Positions 1 to 12,638 of a stretch of 64,000 nucleotides of DNA are shown in pieces (positions within the stretch are counted from its first letter, which is position 1; every line of letters starts with the position of its first letter). Made by a program: the position numbers and the translations under genes. The stretch is from positions 70,699,093 to 70,763,092 of the forward strand of contig OX344763.1 of assembly GCA_947034895.1 (NCBI GenBank), read 5' to 3'. The DNA comes from Rhytidiadelphus loreus. Lineage: Eukaryota > Streptophyta > Bryopsida > Hypnales > Hylocomiaceae. The notes under the pieces are model-generated. The model saw only the letters and a program-made list of their open reading frames with translations. It was not told the DNA's origin and searched no databases.

Positions 1-1228
1 GTGAGAATGTGATTATGAATATTAATTTTGATCTAGTGAAATGGAAAGAGGCTTCTTCATGTTTATTGTGGCCATTGGAAGATCTCCTCATGAAGTCTTT
101 TTTTTATAACATTTAGATGATAACTTCTTGAAACAATTTATTCTTAAAGGCCAATGAAGCAGATTAGTGATCAATATGATTGTTCACTGTAGAAACAAAT
201 AATGCACCTATTGGTCCAATAAACCAAGTTAGAGGATTTTGTTGTTTCACTTTGCAAGGTAAATTTCAATTTAGATCAACAGAACTCTCTTGGGAGGCCC
301 CTCTTGGTGCCAAGGGTATTCCTTGGTACTCCGGTTTAGAAATTTAGGTTTGGGATCCTTAATCTTAAAAGGCCTTATTCGTTATATTTGGACAAATGGT
401 AGTCTCAATTTTATCCTCGAGTCGAAGATAAACTGTCATAACTATTCAATTCTAAGACTATTTGGAAATTTGAGACTTTAAAATATTACTATGTATAAAA
501 ACCTTTCACTACCAAAAGGTTGCAGTCTCAACTTATCCTCGACTCGAGGATAACTCCATAAAATTGTTTTAGGGCAAAAGTCTCAAAATCTGTCGATTGT
601 CCAATTATAATGAATAAGGCCTTTTAATTGTAATTGTTTTATTGAAAAGTCACAATTCTTTCATGTCGATCTAGTATAGTTGAAATATGTTTTGATTATC
701 CAATGTGGACTATTGGGACCCTCTCAGCGATGAAGGGATCCTTGGCCCTAATAACATTTGGATTTTCAGCTCTTGGAGTTAGAACTAAAGCGGATTTGAT
801 TTCTTAAAAATGGTCATGCTTTGTTGATATTGCACTTGACTTAATTCAGAGAGAAATCTTCTTCATTAGTCAAACTATGCGGTGTGGTAGCTCTTAGCAC
901 CGAGAGGTAGCTAGGCCCCTTAGGTCTTGATTACAATTACGAAAGAAGTATTATGTCAATAATTCTAATTTATTTTCTTTTGTTTCCAAAGAAAGGAATC
1001 CAAAATTAGAATTTTGATATCATCATTTGATTCTTATAAAGTGTAAGATCAACTTTTTTAAGTTGTTCATCCTCTCTTGTTGTTGAGGTGAAAGTAGAAT
1101 CTAGCTTCTTTGATCTTTAGTATTATAAGTCACTAGGATTTCACTCAAAAGAACTTTGCATTCTCCTTCCTTTGGTGTCAAGGGTATTGGCCAAGCATCT
1201 CATTTTTGTCTCATTTGATTTAGTTTGA
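1..1228. other. Gene-free flank, no recognised feature
   Basis: AT-rich sequence without a coding frame I can support. The short open frame at 290-481 has no recognisable motif. The phrases 'ccctc...gaggggtag' and 'ttggtgccaagggtattcc' recur loosely (near 300 and 1180), suggesting old repeats related to the block that follows. Confidence 0.5.
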
Positions 1229-1640
1229 CAAATTTAGATCAATTGTAAGTGTTCATTTCTTTCCCTCAAGGCCGAGGGGTAGTGTTAGGTATCTTAATTT
1301 GATCTCAAATTTCAAAATTTCAAAGGATTTAGATCAATCGTAGATGATCCATCCCCTCCCATAGTTGTCGAGAAGTGAATCGAGGTGTCTCACATTAATT
1401 TCAAATTCAAAGAGTTCGAAGGAATCAAGGCAACCCTATGTATCCATTCCCCTACCCTTAGGGCCTAGTGGAAAGTCCATGATTCTCAATGTGATTCTAT
1501 TTCTTAAATAGTTGAAGAATTTAAGTCAATCCTATAAGATCAATCCCCTTCCCTCGAGACTGAGGCTGGGATTAATTCTAGGCTTGTTATTTTGATCTCA
1601 ATTTAAATAATCTTGAAGGATTTTAGTTAGCTTGAGGTTT
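1229..1640. repeat. Degenerate tandem repeat, about 95-bp unit, four copies
   Basis: Four diverged units start near 1229, 1320, 1411 and 1509. Each follows the same order: an 'atttagatcaat' type start, a C-rich 'ccatcccctccc' type core, a 'gaggggtag/gagactgaggc' block, then 'ttgatctcaaattt'. Similarity is loose, so the array is old. It lies 240 bp upstream of the P1 exon and has no coding potential. Confidence 0.5.
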
Positions 1641-1879
1641 CTTATTACTAAAACACAAATCTATTGTGTCCATATTTGAAAGCATAGATGTACATTTTCT
1701 GAATCTATATTATTAGATTCTTTGAACATTAGATCAAGCCCTTATTGTACAAAACTTGTATAAGTAGCATTGTGTTTATTTTATTCTCATTCAAATATTG
1801 AGATATTTTTCTGGAACTAATCTTTGTATAGGAGGTTGTTCTTGTATCACATCCTCACAAGTTCCATGCCATTGTGCAG

Positions 1880-2211
1880 ACTAATATTGGTTGAGATGAA
1901 GATGAGCATGGGAGTAGATTTGATGAAAACGTGGAGGAGACAAAAGATGACATTGTCACTAAAGATGCATTTAGAAGAGTTCAAAAAGTGAATTCAGTTG
2001 CATCCATTTCAAATTTGCAATTGAAACCTCATTCAATTTCTCGCCTTAGGATTCCTTGTGCCGGATGGTTGAAATGCCAATAGTCAAACCAATGTTGAAA
2101 TGTGACCTTACAAAGTTGGAGCAACATTTCGTGCACAAATATAGAGATGGATCAGGTGTCTTTTATGTGTCTATCATTAACAAGCAAGGGGAGGAGGAGC
2201 AAGTCTCTGAT
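1880..2211 (+). pseudogene. P1, 5' part: ParB-like (DGNHR)/methyltransferase-like protein, N-terminal region
   Basis: An exon opens after a tgcag acceptor and encodes an acidic stretch (DEDEHGSRFDENVEETKDD), then VASISNLQLKPHSISRL. After a one-base frameshift near 2062 it reads EMPIVKPMLKCDLTKLEQHF, YRDGSGVFYVSIINKQG and EEQVSD. A TGA stop lies at 1892. The frame runs straight into the CACTA element at 2212 and resumes at 22830 (AKKDS...). That continuation leads to the ParB-like motif NGNHQLLA, so the two parts are one broken gene. I place it with plant proteins bearing a W-DGNHR-LLAW motif, from memory of the family. No promoter or first exon could be identified. Confidence 0.55.
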
Positions 2212-2485
2212 CACTAGAAGGAAGTCGTGTTTTCTGTGACAAGTGTTAAAACAAGGATAGATGTTGAGTTAGTCGTCAAGCATGTCTACTACGAATGTCT
2301 AGGAAAATCCGTCAAAACGGACGAGTAAAAAATACATGAAAATTCCAGAAAACGTCCTATGTTTTCATTGTAACGTGACCACGAACACGGTTAATTTTTT
2401 GGCAAACTTGATGACAACTGGCAACCAGCTCAGCGCCAGGTGGGCCTGGACTGCCACATTTTTATTTTTCAGCACTGTCCGCTCA

Positions 2486-2576
2486 TGACGTGGAGAATGA
2501 CGTGGAAATAGTTAGAAAATGACGTGGCACTGCTGAAATGTGACGTGGCTTGCCTAGTTAGTAGCGTGTGACGTAT
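2486..2576. promoter_or_regulatory. Cluster of TGACGTGG motifs in CACTA left subterminal region
   Basis: The octamer TGACGTGG occurs at 2486, 2498, 2520 and 2541, with a TGACGTAT variant at 2569: five in about 90 bp, about 275 bp from the left end. ACGTGG cores resemble plant bZIP (G-box/ABRE) sites. CACTA elements usually carry clustered subterminal motifs bound by their TNPA-type protein. Which of these applies is inference. Confidence 0.4.
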
Positions 2577-3364
2577 TTTGTTGTAGAAGACTACATTGAA
2601 GAGGATGTTCTCTTTGACAACGAGGTGTTTCGAAGAATGTCAGCGTGAACATGCCATTATTTTATAGTCATGCTTGTGGAACATGAGCCATGTCTTGTCA
2701 TATGTTTTGTGGATCAAGTGCTACGTCGGAAAGAACATTGTTTGAGTCATACTGAATGTCTGAGAAGGGGTTACAGGTGAAGTAAGAGGACATCATTTTT
2801 GACAATAATGCAGACTTTTAGGTGTGTCCAGCTTGCTGGTAGTTGTGTTGCATACAACATAGGAATACACCGATAAGTCCTTGCAAATGTTTAAAGTCAT
2901 GTTCAAAGAGGTGTTCTGCCGTGCAACAAGTGATGTGTGAGCGGATGTTCACTAAGGAGCTTGCAGTCCCGACGTTGCATTCAACAGCACAGACGACACA
3001 TTGCATCAGAATTTCGGTAGGACGTGTTCTCAGATAGGCTCAGGAAATAGTTGTCCGCACGTCTTCAGCAGTCACCTGATAACTTCGATGTCATACATAT
3101 GCAAGTGCGCAGTAGTTTGTACAGGACGCTTTTGAACCTAATATGTATATGACATACTTTAAATGCACTGCGTGAACGTCACATTACTATTCCAAAAAAA
3201 AAAGTGCAGTCCCTCACTTAGAAGTGCGTGGCCTTGTCAATCATCACTAACAACCTTTGTGTGGGGAATACGGTCAATCGATTGTATGAACAACATACAC
3301 CTACTATTTGTTAATCAGAAGGAGAACATTTATTGCATTATGCTGAATCCACACACAGAACACG

Positions 3365-3683
3365 ATATTCGTTATTTTGGGAGAATTCCATGATTTTGGG
3401 AGTATGCAGTTCAGCTCGATTCGAGCTGATCTGCACCACAGATTGGGAAACTGGAATTTTCGAATGGCCATAACTTACTCAAATTTTGTCCAAACTGGGC
3501 ATATGAGGTGTTTTTTGACATCTACAAATTCCGTAGATGTCAAAAAACACCTCATATGCCCAGTTTGGACAAAATTTGAGTAAGTTATGGCCATTCGAAA
3601 ATTCCAGTTTTCCAATCTGTGATTCAGATCAGCGCAAACCAACCTAAATTAGGAGATAGGAAAACTCCCAAAATAACGAATAT
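3365..3683. repeat. Foldback (MITE-like) inverted repeat, about 320 bp
   Basis: Near-perfect inverted repeat. The outer arms are TTCGTTATTTTGGGAG and its complement. The inner arms, from about 3446 to 3625, are almost identical around a short loop near 3530. The flanks read TA on both sides, compatible with a Tc1/mariner-type duplication, but this is weak. The left arm contains one copy (3406-3436) of the palindrome that forms the arrays at 33.6 and 42.5 kb. Confidence 0.7.
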
Positions 3684-6600
3684 TGTGTTACAGTGGACTG
3701 TGTAGAATTACAACTTCAGAAGCATACTTGTACCCCCATTTGTCGAACACACAAGTAGACTGTCATAACTACATGTTCATAGCATATAATGTAGGAATAC
3801 CTTCGATGAAGAACATGACGACTTCAGTATGCAAGTGCACCTGATTGGGTAGGTCGTTGTACATCATTGTTATGTAGAAAAAAGTAGATGGAGTTCTTGG
3901 TAGTAGAAGCGTAGTTCTCAATTTCCAATCTCATACTGCCAGCATCCATGCCACCAACGACATAACAACATCCGCTTCCACTGGAACTATTTGACGCTTA
4001 CACACTACAGTTGCGTACAGTGCTGAAGTCGCCATTCCTGTCAGTATAGTTTAAAACCACAAATCCCACAACAATAATAAGTTCACTTTGCTTACAAGTG
4101 GAATTGCAGCATTGCTAACATGTCCTTCACTTTCCTTTACAAGGGTCCACAACTTTGCTTCTCCGTCATGGCCTTCTAGCAAGTACGGATATTTTAGAAC
4201 ATGACGATGCGAATGCATTTCCCGCCTTCTACTACTATCATTTCAGAAGGCATGCATGTTGTTGTGCAAGACAGTGTAACATGTAGTAACACACAATTCA
4301 AGGAACAACAACATTGAAAACTTGAGGCACTTCATTGTAGTAGAAGACCAGGGACCGTTTGTGAACCTGTATTAGTAGCAGAATCTGAGCATGGCAGTAT
4401 GGCACGCATCATCATGCGTGTCACATGTATTCGTACACTTCATAGAGTCTGCCTGCAACTACAGGTGTTGAACATGCATATGTCTTCAGTGCTCTACATA
4501 CAAGCACAAGAAATGCATCTGTTACTTGTCATATATAGGTAGTTCAAATTAAGTGGTACTGCAACAAGGCTTCGGCAACAGACTTCTAATGTGTCACCGG
4601 CATACAATATGTCTTACGCGTCGCTACTAATGTTCCAACATGGTAAACCTACACATTATGAAGTTAGTAGCATTAGTACAGCTTATAGAAGTACAAAACA
4701 AACGATAGCAGGAACTACTGATGCACTTCATCAGTACGCACTGTGCGTTCTGCGTTCTAACAACGTATGTGACGTGAAGAAGTTGTACCGCCATGTACAA
4801 TGCTCCATCTTCTGAGCGTTCACATGCGCCACTGCCTTCAAAACATGACAATACTCACGACAATAACGAACAATGATGCCATATGTCTTCACCAAGAACT
4901 GAGCAAAACGTACATGTTAGTACGCTTCTTGAAATTGTGTGCATGCATTCCTACTGTAAGCCTTTTCAATGTCAAATTTCTTGACATGTGTATAGACAGT
5001 CCTCAAGAAAGGGGACTGCCTTAATGTACTATATATAACTTGTATTGTAGCGGCACATTATTCTTCAACGACGTTGAAGACCTTTTAAATGCTCTGTCAT
5101 GGATTTTGGTGACTTGAGTGGAAGGCATCAATACACATACATCTTCAGTAGTGTAACATTCTCTATAATCGTGCATGTCATGTATTTTCTAATTTAAAAT
5201 CGGTTCTGATGTAGCCTCCAAGGTTCAGACTGACACAAGAGATTCTCACTTGTTGGACGCGAAAGGACTGACCTTGTGGTTTGTTCCTTACATATGACGG
5301 TACCGTCTACTGACATTCATTTGTCAACCGTTCTTTTTCGTTGAATCACGTAAATGTGTTTGGCATTTTCCCTGAAAAAATAAACAACAACTGCAGTTCA
5401 TATAATAGATGCTCTTCAAACAAGGCCAACAGTGAATACAGACAACGTCAAAGATAGTATTCACTTTGGAAGAGAAAATGAAAAAGTGATCGTAGTCAAT
5501 GGCTGCCACCACAAATAAGAAAGGACAAGTCCACGCCTTACAATACCTGCGCAGCCTGCATATGCCCATAATGGATTCACATGTCAGTGTCTAATGTTGT
5601 TCAGAAGCACTATACAACTGAGGTAAAGAAAAAGAAAAGGAACAAGATGTTTACATAATTATGGAAGAATGTGTCCAATGCATAGTAGCCATGTAGGTAG
5701 AAACTGAAGTCACTTTTGATAATAGTATTTTAGAAATAGAGCAAGCAAAGCGTCATAGAATTCTGTCCATCTAACGATAAGTTCAGTTCTACTTCCTAGA
5801 AAATAGAGACATCATTTACTGTGTGCATTTCACGAGAAGTTAAATGTATAGTGTAGAACGTCTACAATAAGTGAACAACAATTGACTCTGACTTCATGTT
5901 TCCTCGTGCAATGAGTATTGAACCTGAAGCTCCCGATACGCATGATGCACTTTTCTGAAGAACATCATCTGAGAATCTGCATGGCCGAGTTTCTACTGAA
6001 TAGGAAGCCTTGTAATGTCGTCCATTGAAGCCATATTGACATTGGCATAGTTCATCTTCTATCAGATGTCGCCGTCCTATAGAGCCACGACAATGCACCT
6101 GCATGAGTTTGCTAATGCCATGCATATTTGAAGTTTGATATGAAGGAACCAGGAGTCCTTCATCAGCCTATCATTCTCACCCGTCTTTCATTCACTTTCA
6201 ATGCGGGTGACAAACACGCAAGACGCACACAAGACGCATACAAGATGCACACCTAAAGTGGCGAGAAGCACAACCGTTCATTCTATATGAACAAAAGATG
6301 TAGTACGAAGGTGATGTCCTCAAAGACGATTATACTGAGCATGATGCGTGAACATAGAAAGGTAGAATTGCTCTGCTAATTCATAGGACCTGTAGCACGT
6401 TCTGAAGTCGATCAGTGCAGACATGCATCTCTCTTTGTAGTGCAGACATGCATCTCTCATTTTTAGGAACATGCTGACCCCATTCTTTGACGTAGAGTAT
6501 GCAGAAGTGCATCCTTCGGCATGGCCGCATTCCATCTGCACAAGCAAAACAATGAATTCAAGAAAGTTCACTTCCAAATGAGACATGTGAATTCCGTGTG

Positions 6601-7745
6601 GTACGAAGCCAACTATTACACTACAAATATTACTTGAGAACAATACAGAGCAAGCACTATTTGCAAGCATGAGTGGACATACAAACATGCAATCCTTGAC
6701 CAACTAAAACAAAAACGTCATCCATGCTTTTGGCAACTACTGAACAAGCGTCCACTTTCTTTATGTTTTCTTTGTTACTGTGGACTATATTGCTGCAATG
6801 CGCCTGAGAGGCCATATAAGTTCGACAGCACTCACGTACTTGTTGTTCTAGAAAGCTTGACAAGAAAGTACTCACCACCTCGCAGAGCCGCAGCATGCAC
6901 AGTACTGTGGACCACACTGCTACATTGGTGTCACTAGAAATTTTTCCTCGCTAAATCGACGTCATTTTCCGTGCTCTGTGCTTAGCAATATGTCAACATT
7001 GTCATACTTATTTGTCCTGAATGCAGGTACATGCACTACATGAGGTATCAGAAACGGGAAATGCAAGCCATGTTCTAGAATGCTGAACTTGTACCATGTT
7101 CAAAGATTGACTACATCAAATGTAGTACGGACAACATGCATTTATGTGCTCCCACTGCAGGACATATATACAGACAAAGACAGTGGACGTTTTGAAGGGA
7201 AAGACGAGCAGTCGACATGTTCCATGGCAGAATGAACAATTCAAATGAGAAGAAGTAGGACTGCAGATGTTTTAACATGATAGGCTATAATAAAGGCACG
7301 ACCAACAATGCTTGCTCTACTAATAATCTGTTGTCTTTACAAAATAGAAGTACAAGTTCACGAAAGCAGAAGAGAAAATAGAGTAGACAATGTCATCAGA
7401 GGTGATGTACCACAGAAGGAATCTTCAATGTGTTTAAGCTGATGTACACACGAAATGAATCCCACTGTCTGAACTAACAAAAGTGATGCACAGAAATACT
7501 GAAAAACGGCAGTCCCTATTGACATTACGTGATCTTCTGCCTTCTTAATCCACATGCATTGATACGTGCTTCACAAGTTCCAAGAGCACAACTGCACTGG
7601 AGTATCTATGTACAAAACAAAAAGTGAGCATTGTCTTAGACGGAACATAAAGGTCATGATGAAGCATGTAGAAGTTGACCTCCACCTGCTAACATGCAAC
7701 TGCCTTCAAGTGTTGCACAATCTTGGACACTGAAACTACCGTGCC
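3684..7745. other. CACTA interior without recognised genes
   Basis: Four kilobases with the same base composition as the rest of the CACTA element. Open frames here are short, overlap on both strands and show no motif I recognise. The longest, minus 6703-6320, gives a cysteine-rich translation without domain signal. I read this as non-coding filler between the left end and the 3' end of the tnpA-like gene. Confidence 0.4.
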
Positions 7746-10700
7746 TCATTTTCTCTTTGACGCTTCCCCTTTTCTATCCACAACAGTCTGCACTTGCAAA
7801 ATTAATAAATGTAGGCATTCAGGTCAGCTACTTTTCTTCAACGACAGCGGAGGATCACTTCTAGCACACAATCAGAACCAGTGGCATGCAATTGTTGTGA
7901 CTTGCAATGCACGGACTAGACAAGAAAAGCCACAGAAAACAACCAACATTTCAATAATGGAAATGATAGTGTATGAAATACCTTGGGCGAGGCATCAACA
8001 CCTTTTGATGCGCTACCCCTTTTCACTGCAGTGGGCTTCGCAGTCTTCAATGCAGCATTCACCTTTGTCGCTACCCCTTTTGCAGGAATCCTCACTAGGC
8101 GGCTTGGTTGCACAACCGTATCCCCTATGCTTTGCAATGTTGCATTGTCCTGCATGTACTCAAGCACATTCAAGACACTTTACTAGAAGACACTCTTCAT
8201 ATACAAATGGGTTTGTTAAGTCATTGTCACACGTTTACAATTTCTTTTAAATGAAGACATTCGCTACTGTAAAAAACAAATGCACACGTCATGCAGTGTG
8301 AGCTTGTGACGACCTCAGTTGGTCACTGTAGCAAGATTACACAATAATCATGGAAGAAATTGTCATTGCACACTCTGAAAACAGACACCCTCCCCCCTCA
8401 AAATTCAGCGCCCACGAAAGAGTTACAAAAGACATGCTGCACTTACCTTGGGTAACATTTCATTTTCTCGGGCAGAGACTAGCAAGCCCCTGCGATTCAA
8501 AACTGTTGTTTCTTCCGGCAACGCATAGACATCAACCTCTTCCATGACGGTGTCTTGGACATTTTCATTAACAGGCAGCTGCGGCGAATCCAAGCGTTCA
8601 GGAACAGACTTCTCGATTGCAGCAGTTGGTGCTTCCGTAGACTCCGTGGCTGGAGAGCTTCGCACAAGTTGCATTGGGTCGCCAGCACTGTCTGCATTGG
8701 CGTCCACAACGGTTGTGGCCTCATGCGTCTCCTCGTCAAGGCCACTCTCCAAAAGTGTGTTCATTTCAGCGTAGGTGAAGGTCGTGCAGTCTTTGGAAAC
8801 GGCTCCAACATCATCGTTGTTCTCCAACAATGCAAGATGTTGTACCTCTGGTAAAGCTGTGCTTGCATTGCTGGAACGACTGTTCAACACGTCCATTAGC
8901 AAGGCCTCCAAGCATTGCTGCGTTGCATCCACCTTTGATTGGTGAAGCACCATGGAATGCTCCATGGCATTCAGACGTGCATGCACATCGTCAATGTCCG
9001 TTGCGGAATCGACGGGCCCTTTCCGCTTCTCCTCTTCTTGTCGGGTGAACTCCACTGCAACCGCTGCCTCCACTTCCTCGGGACAAGGTCACTTCTTAGC
9101 CAAAGTCTGCATCCCAATGATCCCATACACAAATGAAATGACATGTATTTCCATAAGCAGACATTCTTTGACCCAACAGTGGAATGTATTCTCTTTGACG
9201 TCATAGCGTATATATATATACACATCTTTTCAACGGAAGTTGGCACATGCTTTCTTCTACTAGACACATCTTCTAAATAGACGTTCTAACATGCTGTCTC
9301 GTACTTGGCAACATGAATTCGGGATGAAAACTCACCAACTGTACAAGCATGTCCCTCTCAATAGCTTGCAATTGTGTGGCTCTCGACCCTTTGCTTTTGG
9401 AATGGAGCGCATGTGCTCTGATAGCTGCTTCGATTCCTCCGTCTTCTGCTTTGCACAAAGTACATTCCACTGCTCAAGGTCAACGTCAGCGGGTCTTTTT
9501 TTACCTGCATCTATGAGTTGGTTGATTTTCCAATGCGCGTGAATCAAGGTCTTCGTAATAAGCGGTCCCAACCAGTGATCGCTTATCTTTGCGCACGGCC
9601 CGATGAGACGCCACTCTGAAATACAAATTGTAGCTATTAGGATTAAATAATCATGTCTACTACAGTTACCTGCATAAGGAAATCCCTTCCAGGTGCAATG
9701 TTCATGCACCTGTTCAGCCGGCCTCTGTTAGCCACAATCTCAAAGTGCATGAAAACGACAAACACTGCACGTACATGGCTTCACTGCGTGTCACAGAAGT
9801 CGCGGCAAAGACGCAGAGCCAGACGACCAGGGTCCACTGTCAAAGACTTGGATGACTACTGTCATGAAGCATGCACGACATTCCAAGAATCATTACTTTG
9901 GTCATACACGCAAACCTGCATACAATCTTTCGTATAGACGTCTGCGATCAGTTTTGTCTTGCTAGTCCCAACCCATAGTCACATCCAAGTCGGCAGCAAA
10001 CAATCGAACGTCTTTTCGCAAAGTTTTCATCATTTTCCCATGGGGGAACCCAATGTCATCCACCATGATGAGTTTCTTAATGACCTTGCCAGCCATGTCC
10101 ACAAGTCGAGATACGGGCACCTCCGTGTTCTCCTCATCGTCACTGGGATTGTCATTTTCTTCTTTGGTTTCCTCTACACTCTCTGACGGCAAGCTGCATA
10201 CATATATGAAATGGTTATAAATATTTGCTGCGGTGTTCTAAGGTGTGCATGTTTGGCCTTGAAGGCTATGTATAAGAAGAACATACAGAAGTACTCATAT
10301 CTTGTCGACGGTGTCATTGCAGACGTCTATGAAAACGTCCACATGTATGTCTGCCATGTCTACTTGGACGTCACTTTGAACACGACGGATGTCCACGGAA
10401 AAACCAAAGATGTTAATTGCAACATACGTTGCAGTGATCGCTTTCCATGTCCAGTAAAGGGACACAATCACTGTGTTGAAAGACACAACTCCAAGGAAAT
10501 TTGAACGTTCCTATGAAGAAGTAGGAGTACTACTAAGGTGCAAAGCACAACAATACAAGCACATGGAATAAGAGGAGGGCTACAAAAAAACGGAGGAACC
10601 TAACCTTTCCTCCATGGCCATAGCGTTCAGTTGTTGCCTTTGCGATGAAGGGCAGTCTTCTTCTGATGACGAACGCTCCTCCACGGGCAACGCCCTCTGC

Positions 10701-10927
10701 TTCTTAGGTCGTGCTGTCGACGGAGAACCGTGCAACTTCCCCTTCGCTTGGGAAATGGTAATTGACCGACTATCATTCAAGCGCTTGTTGCGCACCTCGC
10801 CGACGAGACGCATATTCCTCTCTTTTGGCTACTGCTGGAAATCGTCATCTCTTTCACTATTTTCTTCCACATGCAATTGGGAAGGAAGCGCAGTTCGCTT
10901 CATGGCACTGCCACGTCGGGGTCCCAT
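7746..10927 (-). pseudogene. CACTA tnpA-like protein (Transposase_24, Ptta/En/Spm type)
   Basis: Six exons on minus with GT-AG borders: 10927-10605, 10193-9973, 9615-9336, 9106-8447, 8149-7982 and 7787-7746. The start MGPRRGSAMKRT opens exon 1. Exon 3 carries the domain signal (EWRLIGPCAKISDHWLGP, then DLEQWNVLCAKQ and KQLSEH), matching the plant 'transposase, Ptta/En/Spm' family as I remember it. Exon 4 is an acidic helical region beginning EAAVAVEFTRQEEEKRKGP. Exons 5-6 give a basic tail ending ASKRK. Proteins of this class bind subterminal repeats of the element. Defects: TAG at 10831-10829, TGA at 9091-9089, and an exon 3-4 junction that is out of frame by my reading. Other junction phases agree, which supports the model. 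Confidence 0.6.
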
Positions 10928-11882
10928 CTTTGATTGTCCACACACAGACGTCAGAAGCCTTTGGGGGCGAACCTACAAACCAGAAGCACTTTCAACCTTA
11001 GAAGCAAATCTTGTTTGATGCCACCTCCGTTCACTCTCAACATTACAATGTGTAATGTTCAGCACTTGCTCTCACGGCTGTAGGATGTACATTGTGCCGG
11101 TCCAACACAGACGCAACTTACTGGGAAGTACAAAGCGTGGACATCCAAGTGTAACTGGTATGGAAATATGTTGGAGGTTTGAACTTCGCATTCACCTGTA
11201 CCAATTCTACCTACGTCGCAGGCCTACAACAATGTCTGCACTATACTTTGCATTATGTTGCAAAACAGGTCTAAAAACACGGACGTCACAATTCTCCAGT
11301 ACATATTGGGCTTGCCATTTTTTTATGAAGGAGTACTACGTAGATTGACATGCATCACGCAATATACCGTAAGTCTACGACAATTGAAACAAAAACACAC
11401 AAAAAGAACACATGTGTGCAGTGCGGACCATACCCGATGGCAACAACAACTGAAGCTTCACACAGGGAGGGCCAATTACAGCTAAATTACACCACAAACA
11501 ATAAAAGGCATCACCTTCTTCGGAAGAGGAGAAATGGAATACGAAATGTAGATGACTCTTCTTTAGTTGGGCGCATGGGCGTCTTCTACAAAGGTGAAGC
11601 ACATAGTTGCAGCAACATGGAAATGAGGAATGGCATTATCAGAAACATGCGGGTCCAACAATGTATATAGAAGCAGAACCCACGGAAAAGCCTCCACGGA
11701 TGGACATCCTATAGCCGTGGGCCTATCGCCGTGCATGCCTCAGTAGTGCGGGCTATGGCGCAGTACAAAAATTAAATGGGGCGGCAGCACACAGATGCAT
11801 GAATTCTTGCGCTCTACGCTTTCTACTGTGTGATGCGCAATTACGAGAGAATTGAAAGTTCCAAAGCGTTGAAGAAAACGTG

Positions 11883-12201
11883 TTAGGGTTTCAAAAATTT
11901 GCGTACCGTACATGTCACTTTGTCGGCGGAAGCAGCCCTCTCGAGAATCGGAGAAGTGTATCCTACGATCGTGAAGTCAGGCATTCGGAGGCAATTGGAG
12001 GCCTTCTGGAAAGGACCATTGTTGTCCACTATAGTTCCTTTCGACGCAAACAATGCAATGTGGTGCATAAAGTTGTCAAACACACGAAGAGCTGCATCCG
12101 TGACTTGCAAATCAAGGGCCGTTCTCACAGGTACATTTCGCTCGGCAAATTGAAGTGTATTGTCAAGATGAACTATTGAATTCACAACCATATCAAAGTG
12201 T
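11883..12201 (-). other. Exon-like open frame of unknown function in CACTA
   Basis: Minus-strand frame reading MVVNSIVHLDNTLQFAERN, then VRTALDLQVTDAALRVFDN and ending VRKFLKP. The translation is well balanced and longer than most open frames nearby. It lies upstream of the tnpA-like start on the same strand. It could be an extra 5' exon or a separate element protein. No domain recognised and no splice partner found. Confidence 0.3.
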
Positions 12202-12562
12202 AGGCAATTATGTATGGGAAAATAGTGTCGGCACTTACGTAATGCCACAGAATGGATAGAAATCGGTCCACCTTTCCTGCGCACATGACTATATGAGAAC
12301 GTGCATACGTGGACTGTAGACGACCACAGGAATTGTTAACAGCACAATTATTGAGGACGTTGTGCACCTTGTTTCGATGGATGTCCAGTGCAAAGTTCTG
12401 TTGTTCAAATGAATGTCAACGTGTCCGTTCGATTAGCGTCTTCAAGGCCACTATATTTTATTTCGCTTTTTCATGGACGTCCGTGCTAAATTTATTTTGG
12501 GGAACATGATAGTACAGTTGTCTAATGCACTTCAGTATGGTTGGATTTCAAACTTCCTTACA

Positions 12563-12638
12563 GCATGCTTCAGTAGCATTCTACAACGATAAGTGTGAAG
12601 CTTCACACTTATCGTTGTAGAATGCTATTGAAGCATAT
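12563..12638. repeat. Long near-perfect palindrome centred on AAGCTT
   Basis: Arms of about 38 bp meet at 12600/12601 with no loop. The core is CTACAACGATAAGTGTGAAG followed by its complement, with about one mismatch in the first 36 bp of each arm. A third copy of the arm (ttcacacttatcgttgtaga) lies at about 12722-12741, and the phrase 'atgtatgtgatgcgc' is repeated between. Such a cruciform would be unstable and may be a remnant of a foldback insertion. Confidence 0.8.

Noticed and set aside
7723..9206. Several plus-strand open frames of 65-175 codons
   Set aside because: They overlap the minus-strand tnpA-like exons, which have splice sites and domain signal.
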